A DNA stretch of 64,000 bases from Aurantimonas sp. HBX-1. Lineage in GTDB: Bacteria > Pseudomonadota > Alphaproteobacteria > Rhizobiales > Rhizobiaceae. This document shows positions 28,753-38,062 of the stretch, piece after piece. Made by a program: the position numbers and the translations under genes. The DNA is taken from the NCBI RefSeq assembly GCF_021391535.1, contig NZ_CP090066.1, positions 2,183,501-2,247,500 on the forward strand, given 5' to 3'. Under the pieces are notes generated by a model. It saw only the letters and a list, made by a program, of their open reading frames with translations. It was not told the origin of the DNA and searched no databases. Every line of letters starts with the position of its first letter. Positions within the stretch are counted from its first letter, which is position 1.

Positions 28753-28867
28753 GCGATCCGCCGTGCTGCGTTCGGGCCGGGTGGCCTTTCGGTCGGCAGC
28801 TAGATAGGACGATTTCCACCTCTCCGCCAACGCTGCCCTGCCGCAGCCCTGCCCAAGGACACGCATC

Positions 28868-29305
28868 GTGCAGCCGATCATGAATTGCGCCGCGATCAAT
28901 CGCTTCCTGGAGAGCGATTTTCCGCAGCTCGGCGGGAAGGACGGCGGCTATTGCGTCGTCGATGTGGATTCCGGCACCGCCGTGCTGCGCCTGATGGCCG
29001 GGTCGCAGCATCTGCGGCCGGGCGGCACGGTTTCCGGCCCGACGCTCTTCGCGCTGGCCGATGTCGGAGCCTATGTCGCGATCCTCGCCCATATCGGGCC
29101 GGTGGCGCTCGCCGTCACCACGAATCTCTCGATCAACTTCCTGCGCAAGGCCGGGCCCGGCGCGCTGCTCGGCCGCGCCCGCATCCTGAAGCTCGGCAAG
29201 CGCCTCGCCGTGGTCGAGGTGGCGATCACCCCGGAAGGCGATGATGACCCGGTCGCGCATGCCGTCGCCACCTATTCGATCCCGCCGAGGGACGCGCTGG
29301 CGTAG
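28868..29305 (+). CDS. PaaI-family hotdog thioesterase
   Basis: A 145-residue hotdog protein. RPGGTVSGPTLFALADVGAY spans the active-site helix of PaaI-type acyl-CoA thioesterases, with the Asp that activates water. TTNLSINFLRKA forms the following strand. The start is GTG 28868. It likely hydrolyses acyl- or aryl-CoA thioesters in the cytoplasm; together with the divergent crotonase and CoA-binding genes it forms a small acyl-CoA group just before the ribosomal protein genes. Confidence 0.87.
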   Translation: MQPIMNCAAINRFLESDFPQLGGKDGGYCVVDVDSGTAVLRLMAGSQHLRPGGTVSGPTLFALADVGAYVAILAHIGPVALAVTTNLSINFLRKAGPGALLGRARILKLGKRLAVVEVAITPEGDDDPVAHAVATYSIPPRDALA

Positions 29306-29382
29306 CAGGTAATTGAATACCGTAAGGCGTCCAGGCCCTGACAGGCGGGGGATTGGCAGCCGCATGACGTGGTGCTTTTGCG

Positions 29383-29411
29383 TTGACAGGACGGCGCCCA
29401 GCCCGTATGTC
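29383..29411 (+). promoter_or_regulatory. Promoter of rplM-rpsI
   Basis: TTGACA at 29383-29388 and TATGTC at 29406-29411 are separated by exactly 17 bp, giving a perfect -35 and a fair -10 box. Transcription would start near 29418, leaving a leader of about 80 bases before rplM. Confidence 0.7.
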
Positions 29412-29425
29412 AGCCCGCAGAGAGA

Positions 29426-29460
29426 GCGGCCGTGCGCCGCCCTTTTCGTTTGGCGGCCGC
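29426..29460 (+). promoter_or_regulatory. Structured leader hairpin of the rplM-rpsI mRNA
   Basis: GCGGCCG (29426-29432) and CGGCCGC (29454-29460) are complementary and lie within the predicted 5' leader. An alternative inner pairing CCGCC/GGCGG overlaps it. Ribosomal protein operons are often autoregulated through such leaders; L13 binding here is a guess. Confidence 0.4.
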
Positions 29461-29500
29461 AGCGGTTGCCTCATGCTCACGAACGACCCAAAGGCAACCC

Positions 29501-29965
29501 ATGAAAACCTTCTCGCAGAAGCCCGAGACGGTGGAAAAGAAGTGGATTCTGATCGACGCCGAAGGGCTCGTCGTCGGCCGCCTCGCTTCCATCGTTGCGC
29601 TTCGCCTCCGCGGCAAGCACAAGCCGACCTTCACCCCGCATGTCGACGACGGTGACAACATCATCATCGTCAACGCCGACAAGGTGGTGTTCACCGGCAA
29701 GAAATACGCCGACAAGACCTATTACTGGCACACCGGCTACGCCGGCGGGATCAAGGAGCGCAAGGCGCGCGAGATCCTCGAGGGCCGCTTTCCGGAGCGC
29801 GTCGTCGAAAAGGCCGTCGAGCGCATGATCCCGCGCGGTCCGCTCGGCCGCCGGCAGATGAAGAACCTCAGGGTCTATGCCGGCGCGGAACATCCGCACG
29901 TGGCGCAGAACCCGGTGGCGCTGGATGTCGGCGCGATGAACTCCAAGAACATGAGGGCCGTTTGA
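29501..29965 (+). CDS. rplM: 50S ribosomal protein L13
   Basis: A 154-residue L13, complete. WILIDAEGLVVGRLAS near residue 15, GKHKPTFTPHVDDGD, and the conserved VERMIPRGPLGRRQMKNLRVY near residue 105 identify it clearly. ATG 29501 gives the standard alphaproteobacterial N-terminus MKTFSQKP. Its stop overlaps the rpsI start as TGATG, so L13 and S9 are made in a coupled way, as in most bacteria. Confidence 0.98.
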   Translation: MKTFSQKPETVEKKWILIDAEGLVVGRLASIVALRLRGKHKPTFTPHVDDGDNIIIVNADKVVFTGKKYADKTYYWHTGYAGGIKERKAREILEGRFPERVVEKAVERMIPRGPLGRRQMKNLRVYAGAEHPHVAQNPVALDVGAMNSKNMRAV

Positions 29966-30441
29966 TGTCCCAGCTCTCTTCACTCGAGGAACTCGGCTCG
30001 GCCGAGACCATCACCCAGCCGGAAGCGCCGGTCTACGTCCAGAAGCTCGACCAGTTCGGCCGCGCCTATGCGACCGGCAAGCGCAAGGACGCCGTCGCAC
30101 GCGTCTGGATCAAGCCGGGCACCGGCAAGATCACCATCAACGAGCGCGACTTCGGCACGTATTTCGCCCGTCCGGTCCTGCAGATGGTGCTGCGCCAGCC
30201 GATCGTCGCGGCCAATCGCGACGGCCAGTTCGACATCGTCGCGACGGTGGCCGGCGGCGGTCTCTCCGGCCAGGCCGGTGCGGTCCGTCACGGCATCTCC
30301 AAGGCGCTGACCTATTACGAGCCGGGCCTGCGCGCCGTGCTCAAGAAGGGCGGCTTCCTGACGCGCGACTCGCGCACGGTCGAGCGCAAGAAGTACGGCA
30401 AGGCGAAGGCCCGCCGGTCCTTCCAGTTCTCGAAGCGCTGA
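29965..30441 (+). CDS. rpsI: 30S ribosomal protein S9
   Basis: A 158-residue S9. After a variable N-terminal 35 residues the conserved body begins with RAYATGKRKDAVARVWIKPG and ends with the basic tail KKYGKAKARRSFQFSKR, whose terminal Lys-Arg reaches the ribosomal P site. ATG 29965 shares a base with the rplM stop. A clear terminator follows at 30471-30501. Confidence 0.98.
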   Translation: MSQLSSLEELGSAETITQPEAPVYVQKLDQFGRAYATGKRKDAVARVWIKPGTGKITINERDFGTYFARPVLQMVLRQPIVAANRDGQFDIVATVAGGGLSGQAGAVRHGISKALTYYEPGLRAVLKKGGFLTRDSRTVERKKYGKAKARRSFQFSKR

Positions 30442-30470
30442 TCGACCAGCGTTTCGCATCGAAGCAGAAA

Positions 30471-30501
30471 GGGCCGCCGGAGAGATCCGGCGGCCCTTTT
30501 T
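30471..30501 (+). terminator. Rho-independent terminator of rplM-rpsI
   Basis: A perfect 10-bp stem GGGCCGCCGG/CCGGCGGCCC encloses AGAGAT and is followed by TTTTT. It lies 29 bp after the rpsI stop, facing the convergent glmS gene. Confidence 0.93.
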
Positions 30502-30575
30502 CGTTGCGGCTGCTTTTCGTGAGGATCGTAGCTGGTTTACGGCATTGAGCCGCCTAGTCGAGAAACCCGTCGCCG

Positions 30576-32402
30576 TTATTCGACGGTGACGGACTTCGCG
30601 AGGTTGCGCGGCTGGTCGACATCCGTGCCCATCTGAACGGCCGTGTGATAGGCGAGCATCTGCAGCGGGATGGCGTAGACGATCGGGGTGAGGATCTCCG
30701 GCATGTCCGGCAGGACAACCGTGCTCGCCATGTCGCTCCCCGCGCTGGCCGCGCCCTTGGCGTCGGTGAACAGGATGATCCGCCCGCCCCGCGCCGCGAC
30801 CTCCTGCATGTTCGACATGGTCTTCTCGAAGCTGCGGTCGTGCGGCGCGATGACGATGACCGGCATCGTGTCGTCGATCAGCGCGATCGGCCCATGCTTG
30901 AGCTCGCCCGCCGCATAGCCTTCGGCGTGGATGTAGCTGATTTCCTTCAGCTTCAGCGCGCCTTCCATGGCCAGCGGGAAGGAGAAGCCGCGGCCGAGGA
31001 ACAGCGCGTGGCGCTTGGTCGCCATCTCGCGCGACAGCGCCTCGACGGCATCCTCCAGCGCCAGCGCCTCGTTGGCGAGGCGCGGGACTTCGGAGAGGGC
31101 GCGCGTCAGTTCCAGTTCGCGCTCCGGCGAGATCACGCCGCGCGCCACGCCGGCATGGATCGCCAAGGCGGCGAGACTGATCAGCTGGCAGGTGAAGGCC
31201 TTGGTCGAGGCAACGCCGATCTCGGGGCCCGCCAGCGTCGGCAGCACGACGTCGCTCTCGCGGGCGATGGTCGATTCCTGCACGTTCACCACCGAGGCGA
31301 TCCGCAGCCCCTCGGCCTTGGCGTAGCGCAGCGAGGCGAGCGTGTCGGCGGTCTCGCCGGACTGCGAGACGAACAGCGCCAGGTCGACGTCGCCCAGCGG
31401 GCTTTCGCGGTAGCGGAACTCCGACGCGACGTCGAGATCGCAGGGAATGCGCGCATAGCGCTCGAAGTAATAACGTCCCACCAGCGCGGCGTAATAGCCG
31501 GTGCCACAGGCCGACAGAGCGATGCGGCGGACGCTGGAGAAGTCGAGCGTCTGGCCGCCGGGGATGCGGGTCCGGCCGGTGGTCATGTCGACGAAGGCGC
31601 CGAGCGTATGGGAGAGGACCTCCGGCTGCTCGTAGATTTCCTTCTGCATGAAGTGGCGGTGATTGCCCTTGTCGACATAGAAGGCCTTGCCGGTGGAGCG
31701 CCGCACCGGGCGGATCACCGCATTGCCGTGCTCGTCGAATATCTCGATCGTCGCATGGCGGACGACGGCCATGTCGCCTTCCTCGAGATAGCGCACCGTG
31801 TCGGTGAACGGCGACAGCGCGATGGCGTCGGAGCCGAGGAACATCTCGCCCTCGCCTTCGCCGACCGCGAGCGGGCTGCCCCGCCGCGCGCCGATGATGA
31901 GGTTCTCCTCGCCGTCGAACAGGAAGCCGAGCGAGAACGCCCCTTCGAGCCGTCCGAGAACCGCCTGGACGGCCTCCTTGGGTGCCAGCCCCCGCTTCTG
32001 CTCGCGGGTGACGAGATGGGCCACGGTCTCGGTGTCGGTCTGGCTCTCGAAGACGGCGCCATCCGCCTCGAGCTCCGCACGCAGTTCCCGGTAGTTCTCG
32101 ATGATGCCGTTGTGGACAATGGCGAGCTTGCCGGTCATGTGCGGATGAGCGTTGGCCTCGGTCGCCGCGCCGTGCGTCGCCCAGCGCGTGTGGCCGATGC
32201 CGATCGTGCCGGACAGCGGGTCGCTCTCCAGCCGACGCTGCAGGTTGACCAGCTTGCCCTCGGCGCGGCGCCGCGTCAGCACGCCGTCCTCCAGGGTCGC
32301 CACCCCGGCGGAATCATAGCCGCGATATTCGAGGCGCTTGAGCGCGTCGACGAGCCGGCCCGCGACGGGTTCGTGACTGACGATGCCGATGATGCCGCAC
32401 AT
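30576..32402 (-). CDS. glmS: Glutamine-fructose-6-phosphate aminotransferase (isomerizing)
   Basis: A 608-residue GlmS that makes glucosamine-6-phosphate from fructose-6-phosphate and glutamine. ATG 32402 puts the catalytic Cys at position 2 (MCGIIGIV), as required after methionine removal. The glutaminase domain has TRWATHG, and the two SIS domains contain SACGTGYYA and SQSGETADTL with the sugar-phosphate-binding Ser/Thr residues. The C-terminus NLAKSVTVE is conserved. It follows glmU by 98 bp on the same strand, so the two UDP-GlcNAc genes likely form an operon that feeds peptidoglycan, lipid A and the polysaccharide genes of this window. Confidence 0.97.
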   Translation of the reverse strand: MCGIIGIVSHEPVAGRLVDALKRLEYRGYDSAGVATLEDGVLTRRRAEGKLVNLQRRLESDPLSGTIGIGHTRWATHGAATEANAHPHMTGKLAIVHNGIIENYRELRAELEADGAVFESQTDTETVAHLVTREQKRGLAPKEAVQAVLGRLEGAFSLGFLFDGEENLIIGARRGSPLAVGEGEGEMFLGSDAIALSPFTDTVRYLEEGDMAVVRHATIEIFDEHGNAVIRPVRRSTGKAFYVDKGNHRHFMQKEIYEQPEVLSHTLGAFVDMTTGRTRIPGGQTLDFSSVRRIALSACGTGYYAALVGRYYFERYARIPCDLDVASEFRYRESPLGDVDLALFVSQSGETADTLASLRYAKAEGLRIASVVNVQESTIARESDVVLPTLAGPEIGVASTKAFTCQLISLAALAIHAGVARGVISPERELELTRALSEVPRLANEALALEDAVEALSREMATKRHALFLGRGFSFPLAMEGALKLKEISYIHAEGYAAGELKHGPIALIDDTMPVIVIAPHDRSFEKTMSNMQEVAARGGRIILFTDAKGAASAGSDMASTVVLPDMPEILTPIVYAIPLQMLAYHTAVQMGTDVDQPRNLAKSVTVE

Positions 32403-32500
32403 GCTGGAACGAGCCCCTCTGGTCGCGCGATGCCGCCGCGGCGGCACGCGTCTCTACCGCGGCGCAAGGGCCGCGAGGATTCACGATTGGTGACGGGAAG

Positions 32501-33871
32501 TTACGCCGCGCCGCCGGAATTCGAGCGGGCCGCCTTCGCCGCCTTGTTGCGCTCGATGATCTCGCGGCCGCGGCCGGGCTTGTTGACCTGCCGCTCCCGC
32601 GCGATCGCCAGCGCGTCGTCCGGCACGTCGTCGGTGATGACGCTGCCGGTGCCGACATAGGCGCCGTCGCCGATCCGCACCGGCGCGACCAGCGCCGAGT
32701 TCGAGCCGATGAACGCCCCGGCGCCGATCTCCGTCAGGTGCTTCAACGCGCCGTCATAGTTGCAGGTGATGGTTCCGGCGCCGATGTTGGCAGCAGCCCC
32801 GATCGTCGCATCGCCGACATAGGTCAGGTGGTTGATCTTCGCCCCTTCCCCGACCTCCGCGTTCTTCACTTCGCAGAAATTGCCGACCTTCGCGCCGGCG
32901 GCAAGCCGCGTGCCCGGGCGCAGCCGCGCGAACGGGCCGACGGAGACGTTCGGACCGATCGACGTCTGCTCGATGTGGGAGAAGGCGTGGATCGTCGCGC
33001 CGGAAGCGACGCTGACGCCCGGCCCGAACACGACGCTCGGCTCGACCGTCACGTCGGCGGCGATCGCGGTGTCGTGCGAGAAATAGACCGTGGCGGGATC
33101 CTGCAGCGTGACGCCGTCCAGCATCGCCTTGCGGCGCCGGCGGTCCTGCCACAAAGCCTCGACCGCCGCGAGTTCGACCCGGTTGTTGACGCCCAAGACC
33201 TCGTCGGTATCTGTCTCGATCGCCCTGACGCTGCGGCCGGCACGTCGCGCGATCTCCACGAGATCGGTCAGGTAGTATTCGCCCTTGGCATTGGCGTTGC
33301 CGATCGCGTCGAGCATCGCCAGGGCGTCGGAACCGGCGAAGGCCATGACACCGGCATTGCAGAAGCCGATCGCGCGCTCCTGCGCGGTGGCGTCCTTTTC
33401 CTCCCGGATCGCCACGAGTTCCCCGCCCTCTTCGACGAGGCGCCCGTAGCCGGCCGGATCGGCGGGCCAGAACCCGACGACACAGACGCCGGCGCCCTCG
33501 GCCAGCACCTGCCGGGCCCGCGCCAGCGTCTCGGGCCGGATCAGCGGGGTATCGCCGAACAGCACCAGCACGTCGTCAACGCCTTCGGCGATGGCGGCGC
33601 GGGCCGCGAGAACCGCATGCGCGGTCCCGAGCCGTTCGTGCTGCGGAAAGCTCCGGACGCTCTCGACCTCCTGCCGGACGGCTGCCTCGACCGCGGCGCC
33701 GTCACGGCCGACGACCACGGAGAGATCGCTGGAGCCGGCGGCGGCGGCAGCACGGGCGACATGCCGGATCATCGGCAGGCCGGCGACGGGATGCAGCACC
33801 TTCGACATCGAGGATTTCATCCGCGTGCCCTCGCCGGCCGCGAGGATGATCGATAGGCAGCGTCGCGCCAT
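32501..33871 (-). CDS. glmU: Bifunctional glucosamine-1-phosphate acetyltransferase/N-acetylglucosamine-1-phosphate uridyltransferase
   Basis: A 456-residue bifunctional enzyme. The uridyltransferase part begins with IILAAGEGTRMKSSMSKVLH near residue 8, and GDTPL binds the nucleotide. The C-terminal left-handed beta-helix, from about residue 250, carries hexapeptide repeats with the conserved FCEVKNAEVGEGAKINHLTY and NIGAGTITCNYDG segments that hold acetyl-CoA and the catalytic His. ATG 33871 is the natural start, giving MARRCLSIILAAG; the open frame further upstream is not conserved. It is divergent from metK across 432 bp. Confidence 0.97.
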   Translation of the reverse strand: MARRCLSIILAAGEGTRMKSSMSKVLHPVAGLPMIRHVARAAAAAGSSDLSVVVGRDGAAVEAAVRQEVESVRSFPQHERLGTAHAVLAARAAIAEGVDDVLVLFGDTPLIRPETLARARQVLAEGAGVCVVGFWPADPAGYGRLVEEGGELVAIREEKDATAQERAIGFCNAGVMAFAGSDALAMLDAIGNANAKGEYYLTDLVEIARRAGRSVRAIETDTDEVLGVNNRVELAAVEALWQDRRRRKAMLDGVTLQDPATVYFSHDTAIAADVTVEPSVVFGPGVSVASGATIHAFSHIEQTSIGPNVSVGPFARLRPGTRLAAGAKVGNFCEVKNAEVGEGAKINHLTYVGDATIGAAANIGAGTITCNYDGALKHLTEIGAGAFIGSNSALVAPVRIGDGAYVGTGSVITDDVPDDALAIARERQVNKPGRGREIIERNKAAKAARSNSGGAA

Positions 33872-34303
33872 GGTATTCCCGTCTCTTGGTTCGCAAGCGC
33901 TGCCCTTAGCACGTGCCGGCAAAGTCTGTGAACGCCCATGCCTGCCCAGCCGCTTCTTGCCGGCCGCCCCGGCAATACGGGTCTGCGCAAACATCCGGCA
34001 TGCCGCCCCGCCCGCGCATTCTCGCGGAAACCCGGACAGCGATTCCGGGCTCCGGCCGTCCGGAGCGGCGGCAACGGGATGGTGCCGGCTCGCCACGGCG
34101 GTTCCGCATCTGCACTCAGCCTCGCCGGCAGGCCCCAAACGGCCGGTTTTTGCTTGACGCCGCCGCGCGTTTCCCGCAAAGCGCCCGCGGTCGGGGCCGC
34201 GCAGAATCGCCGCACACCCCGCCATCGCGTAGGAACGCCAGGTCGCATCGCGGCGATGCAGGCGGCTCCCGCGTGCTTCTCTTTGCCGAGGACGGGGTCA
34301 TCA
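33872..34303. other. Divergent intergenic region between glmU and metK
   Basis: I see no gene in these 432 bp. Toward metK, GCTTGAC at 34152-34158 matches the -35 consensus, but no good -10 box stands 17 bp downstream (CAAAGC), so the promoter is uncertain. A small stem CTCCGG/CCGGAG lies near 34050. I saw no SAM riboswitch of a class I can recognise by eye. Confidence 0.5.
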
Positions 34304-35566
34304 ATGGCACGACTGGATTACGTATTCACGAGCGAGAGCGTGTCGGAAGGCCATCCGGACAAGGTCTGCGACCGGATTTCCGACGAGATCGTCGATCTGG
34401 TCTACCGCGAGGCGAAGAAGACCGGCGTCGATCCCTGGTCGGTGCGCATCGCCTGCGAGACGCTGGCGACGACCAACCGCGTCGTGATTGCCGGCGAGGT
34501 CCGGCTGCCGAAGTCTCTGATGAAGACCGACAAGCACGGCAACGAGGTGATCAACCCGTCGCGGTTCAAGTCGGCGGCGCGCCGCGCGATCCGCGACATC
34601 GGCTACGAGCAGGACGGCTTCCACTGGAAGACGGCGAAGATCGACGTGCTGCTGCACTCGCAGTCGGCCGACATCGCGCAGGGCGTCGACCGCGCCGCCG
34701 ATGGGGTCAACGGTGCCAATCATCCCGCCGAGGGCGCCGGCGACCAGGGCATCATGTTCGGCTATGCCTGCCGTGAGACGCCGGAACTGATGCCGGCGCC
34801 GATCTACTACGCCCACAAGATCCTGGAAATCCTCGCCAAGGCCCGCAAGTCCGGCCAGGGCGAGGCTGCCAAGCTCGGACCGGACGCCAAGAGCCAGATC
34901 ACCGTGCGCTATGCGGACGGAAAGCCGGTCGAGGTGACGCAGATCGTCCTGTCGACGCAGCACACCGACGAAAGCTGGGACTCCGCCAAGGTCCGCGAAG
35001 TCGTCGAACCCTATATCCGCGAAGCGCTGCGCGACCTGCCGGTGGCCGAGGACTGCGTCTGGTACATCAACCCGACCGGCAAGTTCGTGATCGGCGGACC
35101 CGACGGCGACGCCGGGCTGACCGGCCGCAAGATCATCGTCGACACCTATGGCGGCGCAGCCCCGCATGGCGGCGGCGCATTCTCCGGCAAGGACACGACC
35201 AAGGTCGACCGCTCGGCGGCCTATGCGGCACGCTACCTCGCCAAGAACGTCGTGGCTGCCAAGCTCGCCGACCGCTGCACCATCCAGATCGCCTATGCGA
35301 TCGGCGTGGCGCAGCCGCTTGCGATCTATGTCGACCTGCACGGCACCGGCCACGGCGTCGGCGAGGAACAGATCGAGAAGGCCATCCGCGAAGTGATGGA
35401 CCTGTCGCCCACCGGCATCCGGCAGCATCTCGACCTCAACAAGCCGATCTATGCCAAGACCTCGGCCTACGGTCATTTCGGCCGCAAGGCGGGCCGTGAC
35501 GGCACCTTCTCCTGGGAGAAGACCGACATCGCCCAGAAACTGAAGACGGCCGCCCTCGGCCGCTGA
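34304..35566 (+). CDS. metK: S-adenosylmethionine synthetase
   Basis: A 420-residue methionine adenosyltransferase. FTSESVSEGHPDKVCDRISD near the N-terminus holds the ATP-binding His and Asp, GAGDQGIMFGYA near residue 145 is the signature loop with the alphaproteobacterial insertions, and GGGAFSGKDTTKVDRSAAY near residue 290 binds the polyphosphate. ATG 34304 gives MARLDYVFTSES; the long upstream extension of the frame is non-coding in character. The agmatinase-like gene follows 118 bp downstream. Confidence 0.97.
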   Translation: MARLDYVFTSESVSEGHPDKVCDRISDEIVDLVYREAKKTGVDPWSVRIACETLATTNRVVIAGEVRLPKSLMKTDKHGNEVINPSRFKSAARRAIRDIGYEQDGFHWKTAKIDVLLHSQSADIAQGVDRAADGVNGANHPAEGAGDQGIMFGYACRETPELMPAPIYYAHKILEILAKARKSGQGEAAKLGPDAKSQITVRYADGKPVEVTQIVLSTQHTDESWDSAKVREVVEPYIREALRDLPVAEDCVWYINPTGKFVIGGPDGDAGLTGRKIIVDTYGGAAPHGGGAFSGKDTTKVDRSAAYAARYLAKNVVAAKLADRCTIQIAYAIGVAQPLAIYVDLHGTGHGVGEEQIEKAIREVMDLSPTGIRQHLDLNKPIYAKTSAYGHFGRKAGRDGTFSWEKTDIAQKLKTAALGR

Positions 35567-35684
35567 CGCATCCGACACCGTGCCTGCCCGCAACGAGCGG
35601 GCGGGCACGCTGGCCCATCCGCCGGGCGGCCGCCCGAACCGACCTGGCAGCCGCGCCGATCGCGCCACGACGAGGGTCTTCCGG

Positions 35685-36647
35685 ATGACGCGCAAGAGCA
35701 TCGACCACGCCTTCACCAGCCAGAGCGCGCTCGGAGCGGCCGGGGACCCGACCTATGCGGGTGCCCTCTCCTTCATGCGCCGCCGCCTGACCAAGGCGCC
35801 CGACGGCGCCGACGTCACGGTCTGGGGCGTTCCCTTCGACGCGTCGGTCTCCAACCGGCCGGGAAGCCGCTTCGGGCCGCAGGCGCTGCGGCGTGCCTCG
35901 GCGATCTTCGACAACGACCCCCAGTATCCCTTCGACCGGGACCTGTTCGCGGCGATGAGCGTCGTCGACTACGGCGACTGCGCGCTCGACTACCGCCTAC
36001 CCGAGACGGCGCACGAGACCATCCGGCGCGAGGCGGACGCGATCCTGGCGCATACCGGCTTCCTGCTGACGTTCGGCGGCGACCACTCGATCACCTTTCC
36101 GCTGCTCCAGGCGCACGTCGCCCGGCACGGCAAGCTGTCGCTGGTGCAGTTCGACGCGCACCAGGATACCTGGCCGGTGGCCATCGGCTCGCACGATCGG
36201 CCGCGGGTGGACCACGGGTCCTTCGTCAAGGCGGCGGTGGACGCCGGCCTGATCGATCCCGCCACCTCCATCCAGATCGGCATAAGGACCCACGCGCCGG
36301 AGGATTGCGGCATCGCGATCATCGACGGCGAGGCCGTGGAGGAGATGACCGGCGCCGCCATCGCCGAGCAGATCCTTGCCCGCACGGCGGGCAACAGCGT
36401 GTATCTCAGCTTCGATATCGACTGCCTGGACGCGGCCTTCGCGCCCGGCACCGGCACGCCGGTCGCCGGCGGGCCTACCAGCGCGAAGATCCTCTCCGTC
36501 CTGCGCCGGCTCGGCTCGTTGTCGCTGGTCGGCGCCGATGTCGTGGAAGTCTCGCCGCCCTACGACCACGCCGACATCACCGCGATTGCGGGCGCGACGG
36601 TGGCGATGTACGTGCTCGGTCTGCTGGCCGAGCGCAAAGGCGCCTGA
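35685..36647 (+). CDS. speB: Ureohydrolase, agmatinase-like
   Basis: A 320-residue dinuclear-manganese ureohydrolase. The metal ligands are visible in GGDHSITFP, FDAHQDTW and SFDIDCLDAAFAPGTGTP. Substrate-loop features such as DASVSNRPGSRFGPQALR resemble agmatinase and guanidinobutyrase more than arginase. Agmatinase would yield putrescine and urea. The name speB follows rhizobial annotation of this locus near argC; closely related enzymes act on other guanidino compounds, so the substrate is a best guess. ATG 35685 has GAGGG upstream; the frame stays open to 35580 but that stretch is not conserved. Confidence 0.85.
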   Translation: MTRKSIDHAFTSQSALGAAGDPTYAGALSFMRRRLTKAPDGADVTVWGVPFDASVSNRPGSRFGPQALRRASAIFDNDPQYPFDRDLFAAMSVVDYGDCALDYRLPETAHETIRREADAILAHTGFLLTFGGDHSITFPLLQAHVARHGKLSLVQFDAHQDTWPVAIGSHDRPRVDHGSFVKAAVDAGLIDPATSIQIGIRTHAPEDCGIAIIDGEAVEEMTGAAIAEQILARTAGNSVYLSFDIDCLDAAFAPGTGTPVAGGPTSAKILSVLRRLGSLSLVGADVVEVSPPYDHADITAIAGATVAMYVLGLLAERKGA

Positions 36648-36799
36648 GGCCGCCCGCCGCAGGGCCGCAAGGGGCGCCGCGATGCCTCGCCAGCGAAACG
36701 TGATTCACTGACACGATTGTTGAATGGCGCCCCCGGCGAAATTCGCCCACCAGCGACGGGAGCCGGACCCCCGGCGATTCGGCACCTGGACAGGCCCCC

Positions 36800-37942
36800 A
36801 TGACCCAGACCATTCCCTTCATCGACCTTGCCACGCAACGCGACCGGATTCGCGACAAGGTCGACCGCCGAATGGCCGCGGTGCTCGACCACGGCGCCTT
36901 CATCCTGGGACCCGAGATCCGCGAGCTCGAGGCAGCCCTGTCCGACTTCGGCAAGATGGCGCACACGCTTTCCTGCGCCTCCGGCACCGACGCCCTAGCG
37001 CTGCCGCTGATGGCCTGGGACGTGAAGGTCGGCGACGCCGTGTTCTGCCCAAGCTTCACCTTCGCGGCGACCGCCGAGGTGGTGGCCTGGCTCGGCGCGA
37101 CGCCCTATTTCGTCGACGTCGATCCGGACACGTTCAACATGGACGCCGCCAGCCTCGAAGCGGCGATCGCCGAGGTCGAAGCCGGCGGCAAGTTGCGGCC
37201 GCGGGCGATCATCGCGGTGGACCTGTTCGGCCAGCCGGCGGACTATCCGGCGATCCGCAAGATCGCCGACGCGCACGGGCTGAAGCTCATCTCCGATGCG
37301 GCCCAGGGTTATGGCGGCACGATCGACGGCGAGTTGTCGAGCCGCTGGTCGCATGTCGTGTCGACCAGCTTCTTCCCGGCCAAGCCGCTCGGCTGCTACG
37401 GCGACGGCGGCGCGGTGCAGACCGACGACGCCGAGCTGTTCGACGTCATGGCGTCGCTGCGCGTCCACGGTCAGAACGTCGAGGACAAATACGACAACAT
37501 CCGCATCGGCATGAACGCCCGCATGGATACGCTGCAGGCGGCGATCCTCTTGGAAAAGCTGGCGATCTTCCCGGACGAGCTCGCCGCGCGCTCGCGCGTT
37601 GCCGCGCGCTACTCGGCGCGGCTGTCGAACATCGCGACGCCGCAGAAGCTGCTGCGCGACGCCACCTCCACCTGGGCGCAGTACACGGTGCGGCTGCCGG
37701 CCGGCGCCGACCGGGCAGCGGTAGCCGCGTCGCTGCGCGAGGCGGGCGTTCCGACGGCGATCTACTATCCGAAGCCGCTGCACCAGCAGACGGCTTACAG
37801 CCGCTTCCCGGTCGTCGGCGGGGCGCTTCCGGTCTCGGATGCGTTGGCGAAGGACGTGATCAGCTTGCCGATGCACGCCTATCTGGACGAGCCGACGCAG
37901 GACCACATCATCGAGGCGCTGGCCACCGCCCTCGCCGCCTAA
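36800..37942 (+). CDS. DegT/DnrJ/EryC1/StrS sugar aminotransferase, WbpE-like
   Basis: A 380-residue PLP sugar aminotransferase. SCASGTDALALPL binds the phosphate, SDAAQGYGG is the aromatic and Asp region, and Lys195 in SFFPAKPLGCYGDGGAV forms the Schiff base. The protein agrees along much of its length, as I recall the sequence, with WbpE/WlbC, which aminates C3 of UDP-3-keto-N-acetylglucosaminuronic acid. This fits the WbpB- and WbpA-like genes 16 kb away. The alternative is a GnnB-like role in diamino-sugar lipid A. It sits between an agmatinase and argC, apart from other sugar genes. Confidence 0.87.
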   Translation: MTQTIPFIDLATQRDRIRDKVDRRMAAVLDHGAFILGPEIRELEAALSDFGKMAHTLSCASGTDALALPLMAWDVKVGDAVFCPSFTFAATAEVVAWLGATPYFVDVDPDTFNMDAASLEAAIAEVEAGGKLRPRAIIAVDLFGQPADYPAIRKIADAHGLKLISDAAQGYGGTIDGELSSRWSHVVSTSFFPAKPLGCYGDGGAVQTDDAELFDVMASLRVHGQNVEDKYDNIRIGMNARMDTLQAAILLEKLAIFPDELAARSRVAARYSARLSNIATPQKLLRDATSTWAQYTVRLPAGADRAAVAASLREAGVPTAIYYPKPLHQQTAYSRFPVVGGALPVSDALAKDVISLPMHAYLDEPTQDHIIEALATALAA

Positions 37943-38062
37943 GGCTTCCGCCGAACCTGTTCCGCGGTTCGCCACCCTCTGGACGTTGCGAGGAAAGTGC
38001 GTAAATGCCGGCGGCGCGTGCGGACGATCGTCGGCGCCGCGGCAGAATGATGGGAATGGACG

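Noticed and set aside
33872..34303. SAM-responsive riboswitch before metK
   Set aside because: I could not draw any known SAM aptamer in the leader; only a possible -35 box is present. A covariance search would settle it.
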